A stretch of 64,000 nucleotides of DNA from CAILHX01 sp964511385 (GTDB lineage Bacteria > Pseudomonadota > Gammaproteobacteria > Burkholderiales > Methylophilaceae): contig CAZEFE010000005.1 in NCBI GenBank assembly GCA_964511385.1, positions 179,034-243,033 on the forward strand. The letters run 5' to 3'. The first letter of the stretch is position 1. Every line of letters starts with the position of its first letter. Under the pieces are notes generated by a model that was given only the letters and a program-made list of their open reading frames with translations, was not told the DNA's origin and made no database searches. Below, piece by piece: positions 48,455-57,122 of this stretch. Made by a program: the position numbers and the translations under genes.

Positions 48455-48996
48455 GCGAACACCTCCGCGTCTTTAAGCAATACCCCCCGCTGATCCTTGG
48501 CCGAGAGCAGCGGCGCGCCTTCCAGCGGCCACCGGATGCCGATTTCCGGATCATCCCAACTGATGCAGCGCTCGTGCTGCGGGGCATAGAAATCTGTGGT
48601 CTTGTACAAAAACTCCGCTGACTCCGACAACACCAGGAACCCGTGCGCAAAGCCAACCGGTATCCACATCATACGGCGATTTTCTGCGGACAGGTGCGCT
48701 CCCACCCATTGCCCGAAGGTAGCGGATGACTTGCGGATGTCCACCGCAACGTCGAACACCTCGCCCGCTGTCACCCGTACCAGTTTTCCCTGCGGCTGCT
48801 GAACCTGGTAGTGCAGCCCGCGCAACACACCTTGGACGGAACGGGAGTGGTTGTCCTGCACGAAACTGGGGCGTAGCCCGGTCGCAGCAAAGAAGTCGTT
48901 TTCGTTATAGCTTTCGAAAAAGAACCCGCGTGCATCGCCGAACACCTTGGGCTCGAACACCATCACATCGGGGATTGCGGTCTGGATTGCCTGCAT
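48451..48996 (-). CDS. rfbC: dTDP-4-dehydrorhamnose 3,5-epimerase
   Basis: A 181-residue cupin-fold epimerase. MQAIQTAIPDVMVFEPKVFGDARGFFFESYNENDF, QDNHSRSVQGVLRGLHYQ (catalytic His) and VDIRKSSATFGQWVG are the family motifs. Start overlaps the rfbA stop by one base and its stop overlaps rfbD by four, so the whole rfb set is tightly coupled. Confidence 0.96.
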   Translation of the reverse strand: MQAIQTAIPDVMVFEPKVFGDARGFFFESYNENDFFAATGLRPSFVQDNHSRSVQGVLRGLHYQVQQPQGKLVRVTAGEVFDVAVDIRKSSATFGQWVGAHLSAENRRMMWIPVGFAHGFLVLSESAEFLYKTTDFYAPQHERCISWDDPEIGIRWPLEGAPLLSAKDQRGVLLKDAEVFA

Positions 48997-49874
48997 CAGA
49001 ATACCTTTTCCTTCAGCATGCGCAGCAGGTACTGCCCGTAGCTGTTTTTGCTGTATTTGTCGGCGATCACCTGCACCTGCGCGGCATCAATGTAGCCCAT
49101 GCGGTAAGCCACTTCTTCCGGGCAGGCGACTTTCAGCCCCTGGCGCTTTTCGATAGTCTCGATGAACAGCGAGGCTTCCAGCAGCGATTCGTGCGTGCCG
49201 GTATCCAGCCAGGCATGGCCGCGCCCCATCACTTCCACATTCAGTTCACCCTGCGCCAGGTAACGCTTGTTGACGTCAGTGATTTCCAACTCGCCCCGAG
49301 CAGACGGTTTCAGGTTGGCGGCGATGTCCAACACCTGGTTGTCGTAGAAATACAGGCCAGTGACGGCGTAGCGCGATTTCGGCTGTTTCGGCTTTTCTTC
49401 CAGGCTGACGGCCTGGCCGGCATCGTCGAATTCGACCACACCGTAACGCTCCGGGTCATTGACCGGATAGGCGAACACGGTGGCGCCATGTGTTTGTTGC
49501 GAGGCGGTCACCAGGCCTTCGCCCAGGTCGTGGCCGTAGAAAATGTTGTCGCCCAGCACCAGCGCGCTGGCATTACTGCCGATGAACTCGCGGCCGATAA
49601 TAAACGCCTGTGCCAGCCCGTCCGGGGAAGGCTGCACGGCGTAGGTCAGGTTGATGCCCCACTGGCTGCCGTCACCCAGCAGGTGGGCAAAGCGTGGCGT
49701 GTCCTCCGGCGTGGAAATCAGCAGGATGTCGCGTATCCCCGCCAGCATCAGCGTGGTCAGCGGGTAATACACCATGGGTTTGTCGTATACCGGCAACAGT
49801 TGTTTGGATACTGCCTGCGTCACCGGGTACAGCCGGGTGCCGGAACCGCCGGCGAGGATGATGCCTTTTCTCAT
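48996..49874 (-). CDS. rfbA: Glucose-1-phosphate thymidylyltransferase
   Basis: A 292-residue nucleotidyltransferase making dTDP-glucose, the first step in dTDP-rhamnose. MRKGIILAGGSGTRLYPVTQAVSKQLLPVYDKPMVYYPL is the standard N-terminus with the GGxGTRL pyrophosphorylase signature. The ATG at 49874 overlaps the rfbB stop by four bases. Upstream in-frame sequence belongs to rfbB antisense frames and is ignored. Confidence 0.96.
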   Translation of the reverse strand: MRKGIILAGGSGTRLYPVTQAVSKQLLPVYDKPMVYYPLTTLMLAGIRDILLISTPEDTPRFAHLLGDGSQWGINLTYAVQPSPDGLAQAFIIGREFIGSNASALVLGDNIFYGHDLGEGLVTASQQTHGATVFAYPVNDPERYGVVEFDDAGQAVSLEEKPKQPKSRYAVTGLYFYDNQVLDIAANLKPSARGELEITDVNKRYLAQGELNVEVMGRGHAWLDTGTHESLLEASLFIETIEKRQGLKVACPEEVAYRMGYIDAAQVQVIADKYSKNSYGQYLLRMLKEKVF

Positions 49875-50935
49875 GCTGCGCGCTCCGCGTAATTTTGCGC
49901 CACCCAATGGCGGTATTCGCCGCTGGTGACATTGTTCACCCATTCCTGATGTTCCAGGTACCAAATGACAGTTTTGCGGATGCCGGTTTCGAAAGTTTCC
50001 TGCGGCTGCCAGCCCAGTTCCGCGAGAATTTTCCCGGCATTGATGGCGTAGCGCTGGTCATGTCCCGGCCGGTCGATCACAAAGGTGATCTGGTCGCGAT
50101 AACTGCCGCTGGCTTTGGGTTTCAGTTCGTCCAGGATGTCGCACAGGGTATGCACTACTTGCAGGTTGGTTTTTTCGTTGCAGCCGCCGACATTGTAAGT
50201 CTCCCCTACCCGCCCCTTGGCCAGCACGGCGCGGATGGCGCTGCAATGGTCGCCCACGTACAGCCAGTCGCGCACATTGCTGCCGTCGCCGTAAATCGGC
50301 AGCGGTTTGCCTTGCAGCGCATTGTTCAGCACCAGCGGAATGAGCTTTTCCGGGAACTGGTACGGGCCGTAGTTGTTGGAGCAATTGGTGGTGAGCACCG
50401 GCAACTTGTAGGTGTGGTGATAGGCGCGCACCAAATGGTCGGAAGCCGCCTTGGAAGCCGAATAGGGGCTGTTGGGGGCATACGCCGTGGTTTCGGCAAA
50501 GGCAGGGGCTTGCGGTGTCAGCGAGCCATACACTTCATCAGTGGACACGTGCAGGAAGCGGAATGCGGCTTTGTCGGCCTCACTCAGCGCCCCCCAATAG
50601 GCACGGGTTTCCTCCAGCAGATGAAAGGTGCCAACCACATTGGTCTGGATGAAATCTTCCGGGCCGTGGATGGAGCGGTCGACATGGCTTTCCGCGGCAA
50701 AATTGACGATGGCGCGCGGCCGGTGTTCGGCCAGCAATTGGGCGACTAATGCGCGGTCGCCAATGTCGCCCTGCACAAATACATGGCCGGGGTTGTGTTC
50801 CACGCTGGCCAGGTTTTCCAGGTTGCCGGCGTAGGTGAGCTTGTCGAGGTTCACCACCGTGCCGCCGCCAGCCGCCAGCCAATTCAGCACAAAATTGGCA
50901 CCAATGAACCCCGCACCTCCAGTGACCAGTATCAA
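49871..50935 (-). CDS. rfbB: dTDP-glucose 4,6-dehydratase
   Basis: A 354-residue extended SDR enzyme that makes dTDP-4-keto-6-deoxyglucose. ILVTGGAGFIGANFVLNWL binds NAD; the catalytic YSASKAASDHLVRAYHHTY and DRPGHDQRYAINA follow. The only start that fits is TTG at 50935, with GGGGGTG upstream; an ATG five bases before it is out of frame. Directly upstream lies a 42-codon remnant that repeats the same N-terminal motif, suggesting that this operon arrived by recombination at the rfbB 5' end. Head of the rfbBACD operon. Confidence 0.93.
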   Translation of the reverse strand: MILVTGGAGFIGANFVLNWLAAGGGTVVNLDKLTYAGNLENLASVEHNPGHVFVQGDIGDRALVAQLLAEHRPRAIVNFAAESHVDRSIHGPEDFIQTNVVGTFHLLEETRAYWGALSEADKAAFRFLHVSTDEVYGSLTPQAPAFAETTAYAPNSPYSASKAASDHLVRAYHHTYKLPVLTTNCSNNYGPYQFPEKLIPLVLNNALQGKPLPIYGDGSNVRDWLYVGDHCSAIRAVLAKGRVGETYNVGGCNEKTNLQVVHTLCDILDELKPKASGSYRDQITFVIDRPGHDQRYAINAGKILAELGWQPQETFETGIRKTVIWYLEHQEWVNNVTSGEYRHWVAQNYAERAA

Positions 50936-51060
50936 AGCATCACCCCCTGCAATATGGTGCCGATTTCAGTGGAGGCTAATGCGCGTAAGCGCGTTACGCC
51001 GTAGCTAAAATTGGCACCGATGAACCCTGCGCCGCCGGTGACTAAAATCGTGTTATTCAT
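50932..51060 (-). pseudogene. Remnant 5' end of an rfbB-like gene
   Basis: An ATG at 51060 opens MNNTILVTGGAGFIGANF, the same Rossmann start as rfbB, then switches to unrelated SYGVTRLRALASTEIG and stops at 50932, overlapping the rfbB TTG. The first 18 codons match rfbB well (about four of five bases over the shared 40-odd bp). It looks like the native start of an rfbB (or related epimerase) left behind by recombination. Whether it is translated as a leader peptide is unknown. Confidence 0.65.
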
Positions 51061-51068
51061 TGTTTTCC

Positions 51069-51758
51069 TTATTGATTCCACACGCAGGCACCGCCTGCGG
51101 CTTTATCCAGCGCCACCAGGTATTGCTGGTGCGCCTCGATTTCTTCAACTGTCGCCGTCACTACCAGCAACGGCTGCTGGCGGTCAAAACTCGCGGCGGC
51201 CACGGCTTCGGGTTGCAAATCCATGTCCATCACCAGGCTTTCCTGCCCACGCGTCATCGCCAGGTAGACGTCGGCCAGCAGTTCGGCATCCAGCAAGGCG
51301 CCGTGCAGCGTGCGTCCGGAGTTGTCCACGCCATAACGCCGGCACAGCGCATCCAGGTTGTTGCGCTGCCCGGGGTGCAGGTCTTTCGCCATTTTCAGCG
51401 TATCCACCACCGAGGCGCAATAATCGCCAACGCTGCCAAGGTCTATCATTCCCAGTTCGCGGTTGAGGAACCCCACGTCGAACGGTGCGTTGTGGATCAC
51501 CAGTTCGGCGTCCTTGATGAAATCCAGGAACTCGTGCACGCCGTCCTTGAAACGTGGCTTGTCCTGCAGGTCTTCGATGCTGATGCCGTGCACCTGCTGC
51601 GCACCGGCATCAATGTCGCGGTCCGGGTTATAGTAATGGTGGATGCGGTTGCCGGTGATGCGGCGGTTGATCACCTCCACCGCGGCTAACTCAATGACGC
51701 GGTGCCCCTGCAATGGGTCAAGACCGGTGGTTTCGGTGTCCAGGAAAATTTGTCTCAT
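51069..51758 (-). CDS. dnaQ: DNA polymerase III epsilon subunit (proofreading exonuclease)
   Basis: A 229-residue DEDDh 3'-5' exonuclease. ExoI QIFLDTETTGLDP, ExoII HNAPFDVGFLNREL and ExoIII HGALLDAELLADVYLAM are intact, and the C-terminal tail for alpha-subunit contact is present. It overlaps the rnhA stop by four bases, the conserved rnhA-dnaQ pairing. Its stop is nine bases before the rfbB remnant start, so the rfb block is inserted right behind it. Confidence 0.96.
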   Translation of the reverse strand: MRQIFLDTETTGLDPLQGHRVIELAAVEVINRRITGNRIHHYYNPDRDIDAGAQQVHGISIEDLQDKPRFKDGVHEFLDFIKDAELVIHNAPFDVGFLNRELGMIDLGSVGDYCASVVDTLKMAKDLHPGQRNNLDALCRRYGVDNSGRTLHGALLDAELLADVYLAMTRGQESLVMDMDLQPEAVAAASFDRQQPLLVVTATVEEIEAHQQYLVALDKAAGGACVWNQ

Positions 51759-52201
51759 GGGTTCAGCACCAGTTCCACGCCTTTATTGGCCAGCGCATCC
51801 GCACGCTCGTTGCCGTCATGCCCGGCATGTCCCCGGACCCATATCCATTCCACCTGGTGCCGGCTGGCCGTTTCATCGAGCAAACGCCATAAATCGGCGT
51901 TCTTCACCGGTTCCTTGCCGGCGGTTTTCCAGCCGCGTGCTTTCCAACCTTTGATCCATTCGGTCATGCCTTTTTGCACATACTGCGAGTCGGTCGCCAC
52001 GCGCACCACCGAGGGCTTTTTCAACTGCTCCAGCGCACGGATGACAGCTGTCAGCTCCATGCGGTTATTCGTGGTTTCCAACTCACCGCCGAACAACTCT
52101 TTCTCATGCTGGCCATAGCGCAACCAGGCGCCCCACCCACCTGGGCCGGGGTTCCCCTTGCAGGCACCATCGGCGAAAATTTCTATCAACTCAGTCTGCA
52201 C
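51755..52201 (-). CDS. rnhA: Ribonuclease HI
   Basis: A 148-residue RNase H that removes RNA from RNA-DNA hybrids. Catalytic aspartate/glutamate residues are in EIFADGACKGNPGPGGWGAWL, NNRMELTAVIRALEQL and VATDSQYVQKG, with the late HAGHDGNERADALANKG. No ATG is available; I take GTG 52201 with AAGAAG nine bases upstream (TTG 52207 is the alternative). Between a methyltransferase gene and dnaQ, as in other betaproteobacteria. Confidence 0.95.
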   Translation of the reverse strand: MQTELIEIFADGACKGNPGPGGWGAWLRYGQHEKELFGGELETTNNRMELTAVIRALEQLKKPSVVRVATDSQYVQKGMTEWIKGWKARGWKTAGKEPVKNADLWRLLDETASRHQVEWIWVRGHAGHDGNERADALANKGVELVLNP

Positions 52202-52928
52202 GATCAATCACTTCTTTCTGACATTCTGTTTTTTGTGTGGGCTTGGGCACAAACACCCGCGCCAGATTATTGTTCCATTGTGGCCGTATCAGACGCATCC
52301 CGACGACCTTCTTCCTGGCCACCAGAAAATATACACCGCCCATCATCGGCCACCAGCGGTCGCCGGCCTTGTCCATCCATGCCGTGCGCGACAGCCATTG
52401 TTCGCGGACGAACGGCGGGGTGTAACAGGCCATGCGCCCGGCAACAATCTCGAATCCCAGCAGCGCCAGCCAATCTTTGAGCCGCATCAGCGAAATAAAG
52501 CGGCCACGCCAGGGATAACCGCGTTTTTCGCAACAGGCGCGGCGCAAGCCCCAGAAACTGATCGGGTTGAAGCCGCTGATAACGATGTGCCCTTCTGCCA
52601 CCAGTGCGCGCTCCGCATCCCGCAACACCTGGTGCGGATTGTCGGCGAATTCCAGCACATGCGGCAACAGCAGCAGGTCCACGCTGCCGGTCGCCAGCGG
52701 CAATTGCTCAAATTCGCAGCGTAATGCAGTGCTGCCGCCGCTCGACGCCGCGCAGCGGAACGGCATGCGCGAATCGCGCAGCAAATCCAGTTGCGGCATG
52801 CCGAGCTGCATTGCATTGAAGCCGAAAATGTCCGTCACTGCCGCATCGAACATGGCTTGCTCCTGTGATGCCACATAAGCCCCCAATGGGGTGGCAAGCC
52901 ACTCGGTTTCGCTTATGATGCTTGGCAT
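52191..52928 (-). CDS. SAM-dependent methyltransferase (type 11-like), gloB-linked
   Basis: A 245-residue cytoplasmic protein of the class I methyltransferase fold. Recognisable parts are the PLATGSVDLLLLPHVLEFADNPHQVLRDAERALVAEGHIVISGFNPISFWGLRRA stretch (motif III/post-I region). The glycine-rich SAM loop is poorly conserved, as is usual for this betaproteobacterial family that sits between gloB and rnhA. The substrate is unknown. It starts one base away from gloB, divergently, so the two share or overlap promoters. Confidence 0.8.
   Translation of the reverse strand: MPSIISETEWLATPLGAYVASQEQAMFDAAVTDIFGFNAMQLGMPQLDLLRDSRMPFRCAASSGGSTALRCEFEQLPLATGSVDLLLLPHVLEFADNPHQVLRDAERALVAEGHIVISGFNPISFWGLRRACCEKRGYPWRGRFISLMRLKDWLALLGFEIVAGRMACYTPPFVREQWLSRTAWMDKAGDRWWPMMGGVYFLVARKKVVGMRLIRPQWNNNLARVFVPKPTQKTECQKEVIDRAD
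52891..52919 (+). promoter_or_regulatory. Promoter candidate for gloB, near-leaderless
   Basis: -10 TATGAT (52914-52919) with GTGGCA (52891-52896) at 17 bp. Predicted start is about four bases before the gloB ATG. It lies within the methyltransferase coding region. Confidence 0.4.
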
Positions 52929-52929
52929 A

Positions 52930-53700
52930 ATGACTGATTCGCTTATTGTTCCTGTCAGGGCTTTTCGTGATAACTACCTGTGGCTGATCATCAAGGATCA
53001 GTCCGCCGCAGTGGTTGATCCCGGTGACGCCGAACCCGTATTGGCTTACCTGCGCCAGCATGGCCTCAGCCTGACATCCATGCTGATCACCCATCACCAT
53101 CACGACCATATCGGCGGCGTGGCGGAATTGCTGACCCGGTACGACGTTCCAGTCTATTCTCCTCCCGGCCGGATGCTGGATTTTCCCTACCAGCCAGTAG
53201 CGGATGGCGACCGCATCCAGCTTGCCGCGCTCGACCTGAGCCTGACCGTCATTGGCGTGCCCGGACATACCGCAAATCACGTCGCGTATTATGGAGGAAA
53301 TTCCCTGTTCTGTGGCGACACCCTGTTTGGCTGCGGATGCGGCCGCGTCTTCGATGGCAGCTGCGAGGCGTTGTATGCTTCACTGGCAAAACTGGCGCAG
53401 TTGCCCGATGCCACCCGCGTCTATTGCGCCCACGAATACACCCTGGACAACCTGCGCTTTGCACTGAGCATAGACCCTGACAATGCCGCCCTGCGCGCCA
53501 GGCAGATCGCTGACCGGGAACGCATTGCCGGAGGCTCGCCGACCGTTCCCAGTACCATTGCGCTGGAAAAAGCGACCAATCCCTTCCTGCGCTGCTCTAC
53601 CGCCTCCATCCAGGCTGCCGCGAAACAAGCTTTCCCTGATCTGGAAGAATCCGAAACCAGTATTTTTTGCGCTATCAGGCAGCTAAAAAACAGCTACTAA
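52930..53700 (+). CDS. gloB: Hydroxyacylglutathione hydrolase (glyoxalase II)
   Basis: A 256-residue metallo-beta-lactamase-fold enzyme hydrolysing S-D-lactoylglutathione. The binuclear zinc motif is THHHHDHIGG; further ligands in VPGHTANHVAYY, FCGDTLFGCGCGR and VYCAHEYTLDNLRFA. ATG 52930 follows the divergent methyltransferase by a single base, and no ribosome site is visible before it. Works with GloA in methylglyoxal detoxification. Confidence 0.95.
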   Translation: MTDSLIVPVRAFRDNYLWLIIKDQSAAVVDPGDAEPVLAYLRQHGLSLTSMLITHHHHDHIGGVAELLTRYDVPVYSPPGRMLDFPYQPVADGDRIQLAALDLSLTVIGVPGHTANHVAYYGGNSLFCGDTLFGCGCGRVFDGSCEALYASLAKLAQLPDATRVYCAHEYTLDNLRFALSIDPDNAALRARQIADRERIAGGSPTVPSTIALEKATNPFLRCSTASIQAAAKQAFPDLEESETSIFCAIRQLKNSY

Positions 53701-53794
53701 TCAACCAGTTGCAAACACACGCAAAGGCGCGCCCAGCTTGACGCGGACGGGGGTTGCCGGTAGTATCGCCCGGTCAGAAAATCCAAATCCCTAC

Positions 53795-55453
53795 ATGTCC
53801 CGGATTCCCCTCTTTTCCTGCTTGCTGCCGCCCTTGCTGTTGGCTGCGTTGCTGGCACCAATGGCATCCGCGCAGGCTGAGTCCATATCCTCCAGCGACG
53901 ACCCCATTCTCGTCGCTCCCGGTTATACCGACGAGGAAAGGCGACTGCTGGCCAGTGAAAACCTGCCTACCGGGCTGGTGCTTCCCGATATCCCGGACAC
54001 TTCCGCCGCCAACCCTGCCACGCCATCGGCTGAAGGTTCCACTGATCTGTGGCAGCGCATCCGCAATGGTTTTGGCATGGCCGACCTGCAATCGCCGTTC
54101 ACAGCGACCCATGAATCCTGGTATGCGGCGCGCCCCCAATATGTCCAGCGCATGGTGGACCGCAGCCAGCGCTATCTCTACCACATCGTGGAAGAAGTGC
54201 AGAAACGCGGCATGCCCACCGAAATTGCACTGCTGCCCATGGTCGAAAGCGCGTTCAACCCCACTGCTTACTCCCGCAGCAAAGCGGCCGGCATCTGGCA
54301 ATTCGTTCCTGCCACCGGCAAGGATTTTGGCCTGAAGCAGGACTGGTGGAACGACAACCGCCGCGACGTCACCGCCGCAACCGATGCAGCATTAAAATAC
54401 CTGGAAAAACTGCACGTCATGTTCGGCACCTGGGAACTGGCGCTGGCAGCCTACAACGCCGGTGAAGGCACGGTGCAACGGGCGATCGAGCGCAATCGCA
54501 GGCAAGGGCTGCCGACCGATTACCAGAGCCTCCAGCTGCCGCCGGAAACCAAAAACTACGTTCCCAAGCTGCAGGCCGTCAAAAACATTGTGGCCAACCC
54601 GGAGCAATATGGCCTGAACATCAAACCCATCGACAACAAGCCCTATTTCACCCAAGTTACCGCGCCGGGCAAGATTGACGTCAAACTTGCCGCCAAACTG
54701 GCCGGCGTGTCGGTTGAAGAATTCACGCAGCTGAATCCGGCGCACAACCGTCCGGTCATGGCCAACGCAACCGGCACCCAGAACATTCTGCTGCCCACGG
54801 GCACGGAAGATGAGTTTGCCGAAAACCTGGCCAACTACAACAAGCCGCTGGTGAGTTGGCAAACCCATTACGCCAAGCGTGGCGAGCGCCTCGGCACCAT
54901 CGCAAAGCAATACGGGATCAGCGTTGCGCAGTTACGCGACGCCAACGACCTGTCGGCCAAGCAGCGGCTCAGGCCAAACCAGCCGCTGCTGGTACCCGCC
55001 ACGGGTGGGGTTATTGACCATGCGGTCGCAGCCGTGCCGGACACTGTTGCCGAAAAAAGCCCAGCGCCGGCGGATGCCAAGCCGGCCGTCATCCGCCACA
55101 CGGTCAAGAACGGCGACACCGTTTTCAGCATCGCCAAGCGTTACGGCCTGACCAGCAAGCAGTTGCTGGCACAGAATGGCCTGAAAAATGGCAAATTGCG
55201 CAAAGGCCAGGTCCTGGTCATCACTAGCGAGAAAAACCGCGCGGACGAATCCAGGGAAAAAGTCACCAAAAGCAAAGCCAAAGCCCGTGGCCCGGAAAAA
55301 ATAAACTACGTCGTCAAGCGCGGCGAAACCCTTTCCAGCATTGCCAAAAAATTCAATGTTGAACCGGGCGAACTGCAGCGCTGGAACAAACTCCGCGGCT
55401 CCCGCCTGGCGCCCGGGCGCAAGCTGGCCATCTACAAGCCGGACGCAGCCTGA
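53795..55453 (+). CDS. mltD: Membrane-bound lytic murein transglycosylase D with LysM repeats
   Basis: A 552-residue exported enzyme. Signal peptide (about 1-28, ending ASAQA), a catalytic SLT domain (about 100-260) with ALLPMVESAFNPTAYSRSKAAGIWQFVPATGKDFGL (catalytic Glu) and ELALAAYNAGEGTVQRAI, then at least three LysM domains: around 345-400 (VSWQTHYAKRGERLGTIAKQY), 430-475 (IRHTVKNGDTVFSIAKRYG) and 500-550 (INYVVKRGETLSSIAKKF). It cuts glycan strands of murein and binds peptidoglycan through LysM. No lipobox is evident, so it may be soluble periplasmic. ATG 53795 fits the signal peptide. Confidence 0.93.
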   Translation: MSRIPLFSCLLPPLLLAALLAPMASAQAESISSSDDPILVAPGYTDEERRLLASENLPTGLVLPDIPDTSAANPATPSAEGSTDLWQRIRNGFGMADLQSPFTATHESWYAARPQYVQRMVDRSQRYLYHIVEEVQKRGMPTEIALLPMVESAFNPTAYSRSKAAGIWQFVPATGKDFGLKQDWWNDNRRDVTAATDAALKYLEKLHVMFGTWELALAAYNAGEGTVQRAIERNRRQGLPTDYQSLQLPPETKNYVPKLQAVKNIVANPEQYGLNIKPIDNKPYFTQVTAPGKIDVKLAAKLAGVSVEEFTQLNPAHNRPVMANATGTQNILLPTGTEDEFAENLANYNKPLVSWQTHYAKRGERLGTIAKQYGISVAQLRDANDLSAKQRLRPNQPLLVPATGGVIDHAVAAVPDTVAEKSPAPADAKPAVIRHTVKNGDTVFSIAKRYGLTSKQLLAQNGLKNGKLRKGQVLVITSEKNRADESREKVTKSKAKARGPEKINYVVKRGETLSSIAKKFNVEPGELQRWNKLRGSRLAPGRKLAIYKPDAA

Positions 55454-55469
55454 CGGATAGACACCCGCG

Positions 55470-57122
55470 ATGCCTAGACTTCCGCGCCACGTTATCAACA
55501 TCTGCCTGCTGATGTCCTGCATGCTGGCAAGCTGCGGAAAACCCCCGCCAACGCCTGACATCAATCTGGATCAACCGTTTCCCGCCGAATCCGGCGGTAC
55601 TATGGTAGACGCCATGACCGGCGAACCCTCCGGGCTGATCCCGATGATCGCAGGCGAATCTGCCGCATCGGCGATTGCCAGCCATATTTTCAACAGCCTG
55701 TTGAAATATGACCGCAACCTGGAACTGGAAGGCGAACTGGCAAAATCCTGGGAAATTTCCAAGGATCAGAAAACCATCACCTTTCATCTGAAGCCCGACC
55801 TGAAATGGGCCGACGGCGAGCCCCTGACGAGCGCCGACGTGCTGTTCACCTGGCAGTTGGTAACCGACGACAAAACCCGCACGCCGTACGGCTCCGACTT
55901 CAAGCTGGTGACCAAGGCGCAGGCCCCAGACCCGCTGACATTCAGTGCCTCGTACGCACAGCCCTACGCCCCGGCGCTGGACTCCTGGGCCGGGCTGCAA
56001 ATCCTGCCTCAACACTTGCTGCGGGGGCAGGACATCAACAACACGCCTTTTGCGCGCAAACCGGTTGGCAGCCATTATTACCAGTTGCAGGAATGGAAGA
56101 ACGGCGAGCGTATTGTGCTGAAAGCCAACCCCAATGCGACGCAGGGAAAACCGCGCATCGACAAACTGGTGTCGCGTTTCATTCCAGACCCCGCCGCCCA
56201 GTTCCTGGAACTGATGGCGGACAATATCGACGTGATGAACCTGGACCCGATCCAGTACGCGCGCATTGTCCCTGCCCGCCCCGAACTTTCGCGGAAAATC
56301 TCGCTGTACAAGGAATTGGGGAACGGTTACACCTATCTCGGCTTCAACCAGAAGCACGCGCCGTTTAATGACAAACGCGTCCGGCAAGCCATCAATTACG
56401 CAATAGACAAGCAGGAAATCATCGACGGCGTGCTGCTGGGGCTGGGCGAGCCGGTGGCATCGCCCTACAAACCGGGGACGCGCTGGGAAAACCCTGACCT
56501 CAAACCCTATCCGTACAACCCGGAGAAATCGCTGCAACTGCTCAAGGACGCAGGATTCGAGGATCACGATGGCGATGGCTTTCTGGACCGGGATGGCAAG
56601 CGGCTCGCTTTTGAAATCCTGGTGAACCAGAACAAACAGCGCAGCACCACTGCCGTGCTGATCCAGCGCCGCCTGAAAGAAATCGGCATCGACGTTAAAA
56701 TCCGCGTGCTGGAATGGGCAAGTTTCCTTGGCCGCTACATCAAGACCGGCGATTTCGACGTGGTGATCCTAGGCTGGAGCCTGTCGCTGGACCCGGACCA
56801 GTACAACATCTGGCACTCTTCGCAGACCCAGCCGGGACAATTCAACTTCATCGGCTACAGCAACCCGAAAGTAGACAAACTGCTGGAGCAAGGCCGCCTG
56901 GAACTGAACCCCGACAAACGCATGAAGATTTATCATGAATTTTCCAGAATCCTGCTGGAAGACAGCCCTATCGTCTACCTGTTCGAGGGTTACGGCCTGC
57001 CCGCGATCCACAAGCGCGTTCGCGGTATAGACAACCCGGCCCCGCCCGCCGGGATCGGGCATAATTCTCAGGACTGGTACATTCCGCAACCACTGCGCCG
57101 CACGGAAATTTCAGCCCAATGA
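55470..57122 (+). CDS. Peptide ABC transporter substrate-binding lipoprotein
   Basis: A 550-residue SBP family 5 protein. Lipobox CMLASC (Cys22), then GGTMVDAMTGEPSGLIPMIAGES and FNSLLKYDRNLELEGELAKSWEISKDQKTITFHLKPDLKWADGEPLTSADVLFTW, typical of DppA/OppA-like proteins. It is the first gene of a three-gene set with two permeases (four-base overlap at 57119). The ATPase genes are not here but a matching pair is at 30.6-32.2 kb. Ligand (di- or oligopeptides, or other) is uncertain. Confidence 0.9.
   Translation: MPRLPRHVINICLLMSCMLASCGKPPPTPDINLDQPFPAESGGTMVDAMTGEPSGLIPMIAGESAASAIASHIFNSLLKYDRNLELEGELAKSWEISKDQKTITFHLKPDLKWADGEPLTSADVLFTWQLVTDDKTRTPYGSDFKLVTKAQAPDPLTFSASYAQPYAPALDSWAGLQILPQHLLRGQDINNTPFARKPVGSHYYQLQEWKNGERIVLKANPNATQGKPRIDKLVSRFIPDPAAQFLELMADNIDVMNLDPIQYARIVPARPELSRKISLYKELGNGYTYLGFNQKHAPFNDKRVRQAINYAIDKQEIIDGVLLGLGEPVASPYKPGTRWENPDLKPYPYNPEKSLQLLKDAGFEDHDGDGFLDRDGKRLAFEILVNQNKQRSTTAVLIQRRLKEIGIDVKIRVLEWASFLGRYIKTGDFDVVILGWSLSLDPDQYNIWHSSQTQPGQFNFIGYSNPKVDKLLEQGRLELNPDKRMKIYHEFSRILLEDSPIVYLFEGYGLPAIHKRVRGIDNPAPPAGIGHNSQDWYIPQPLRRTEISAQ

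Noticed and set aside
55353..56567. 404-codon minus-strand frame opposite the peptide-binding protein
   Set aside because: Antisense shadow of a gene with clear motifs; composition is atypical of real proteins.
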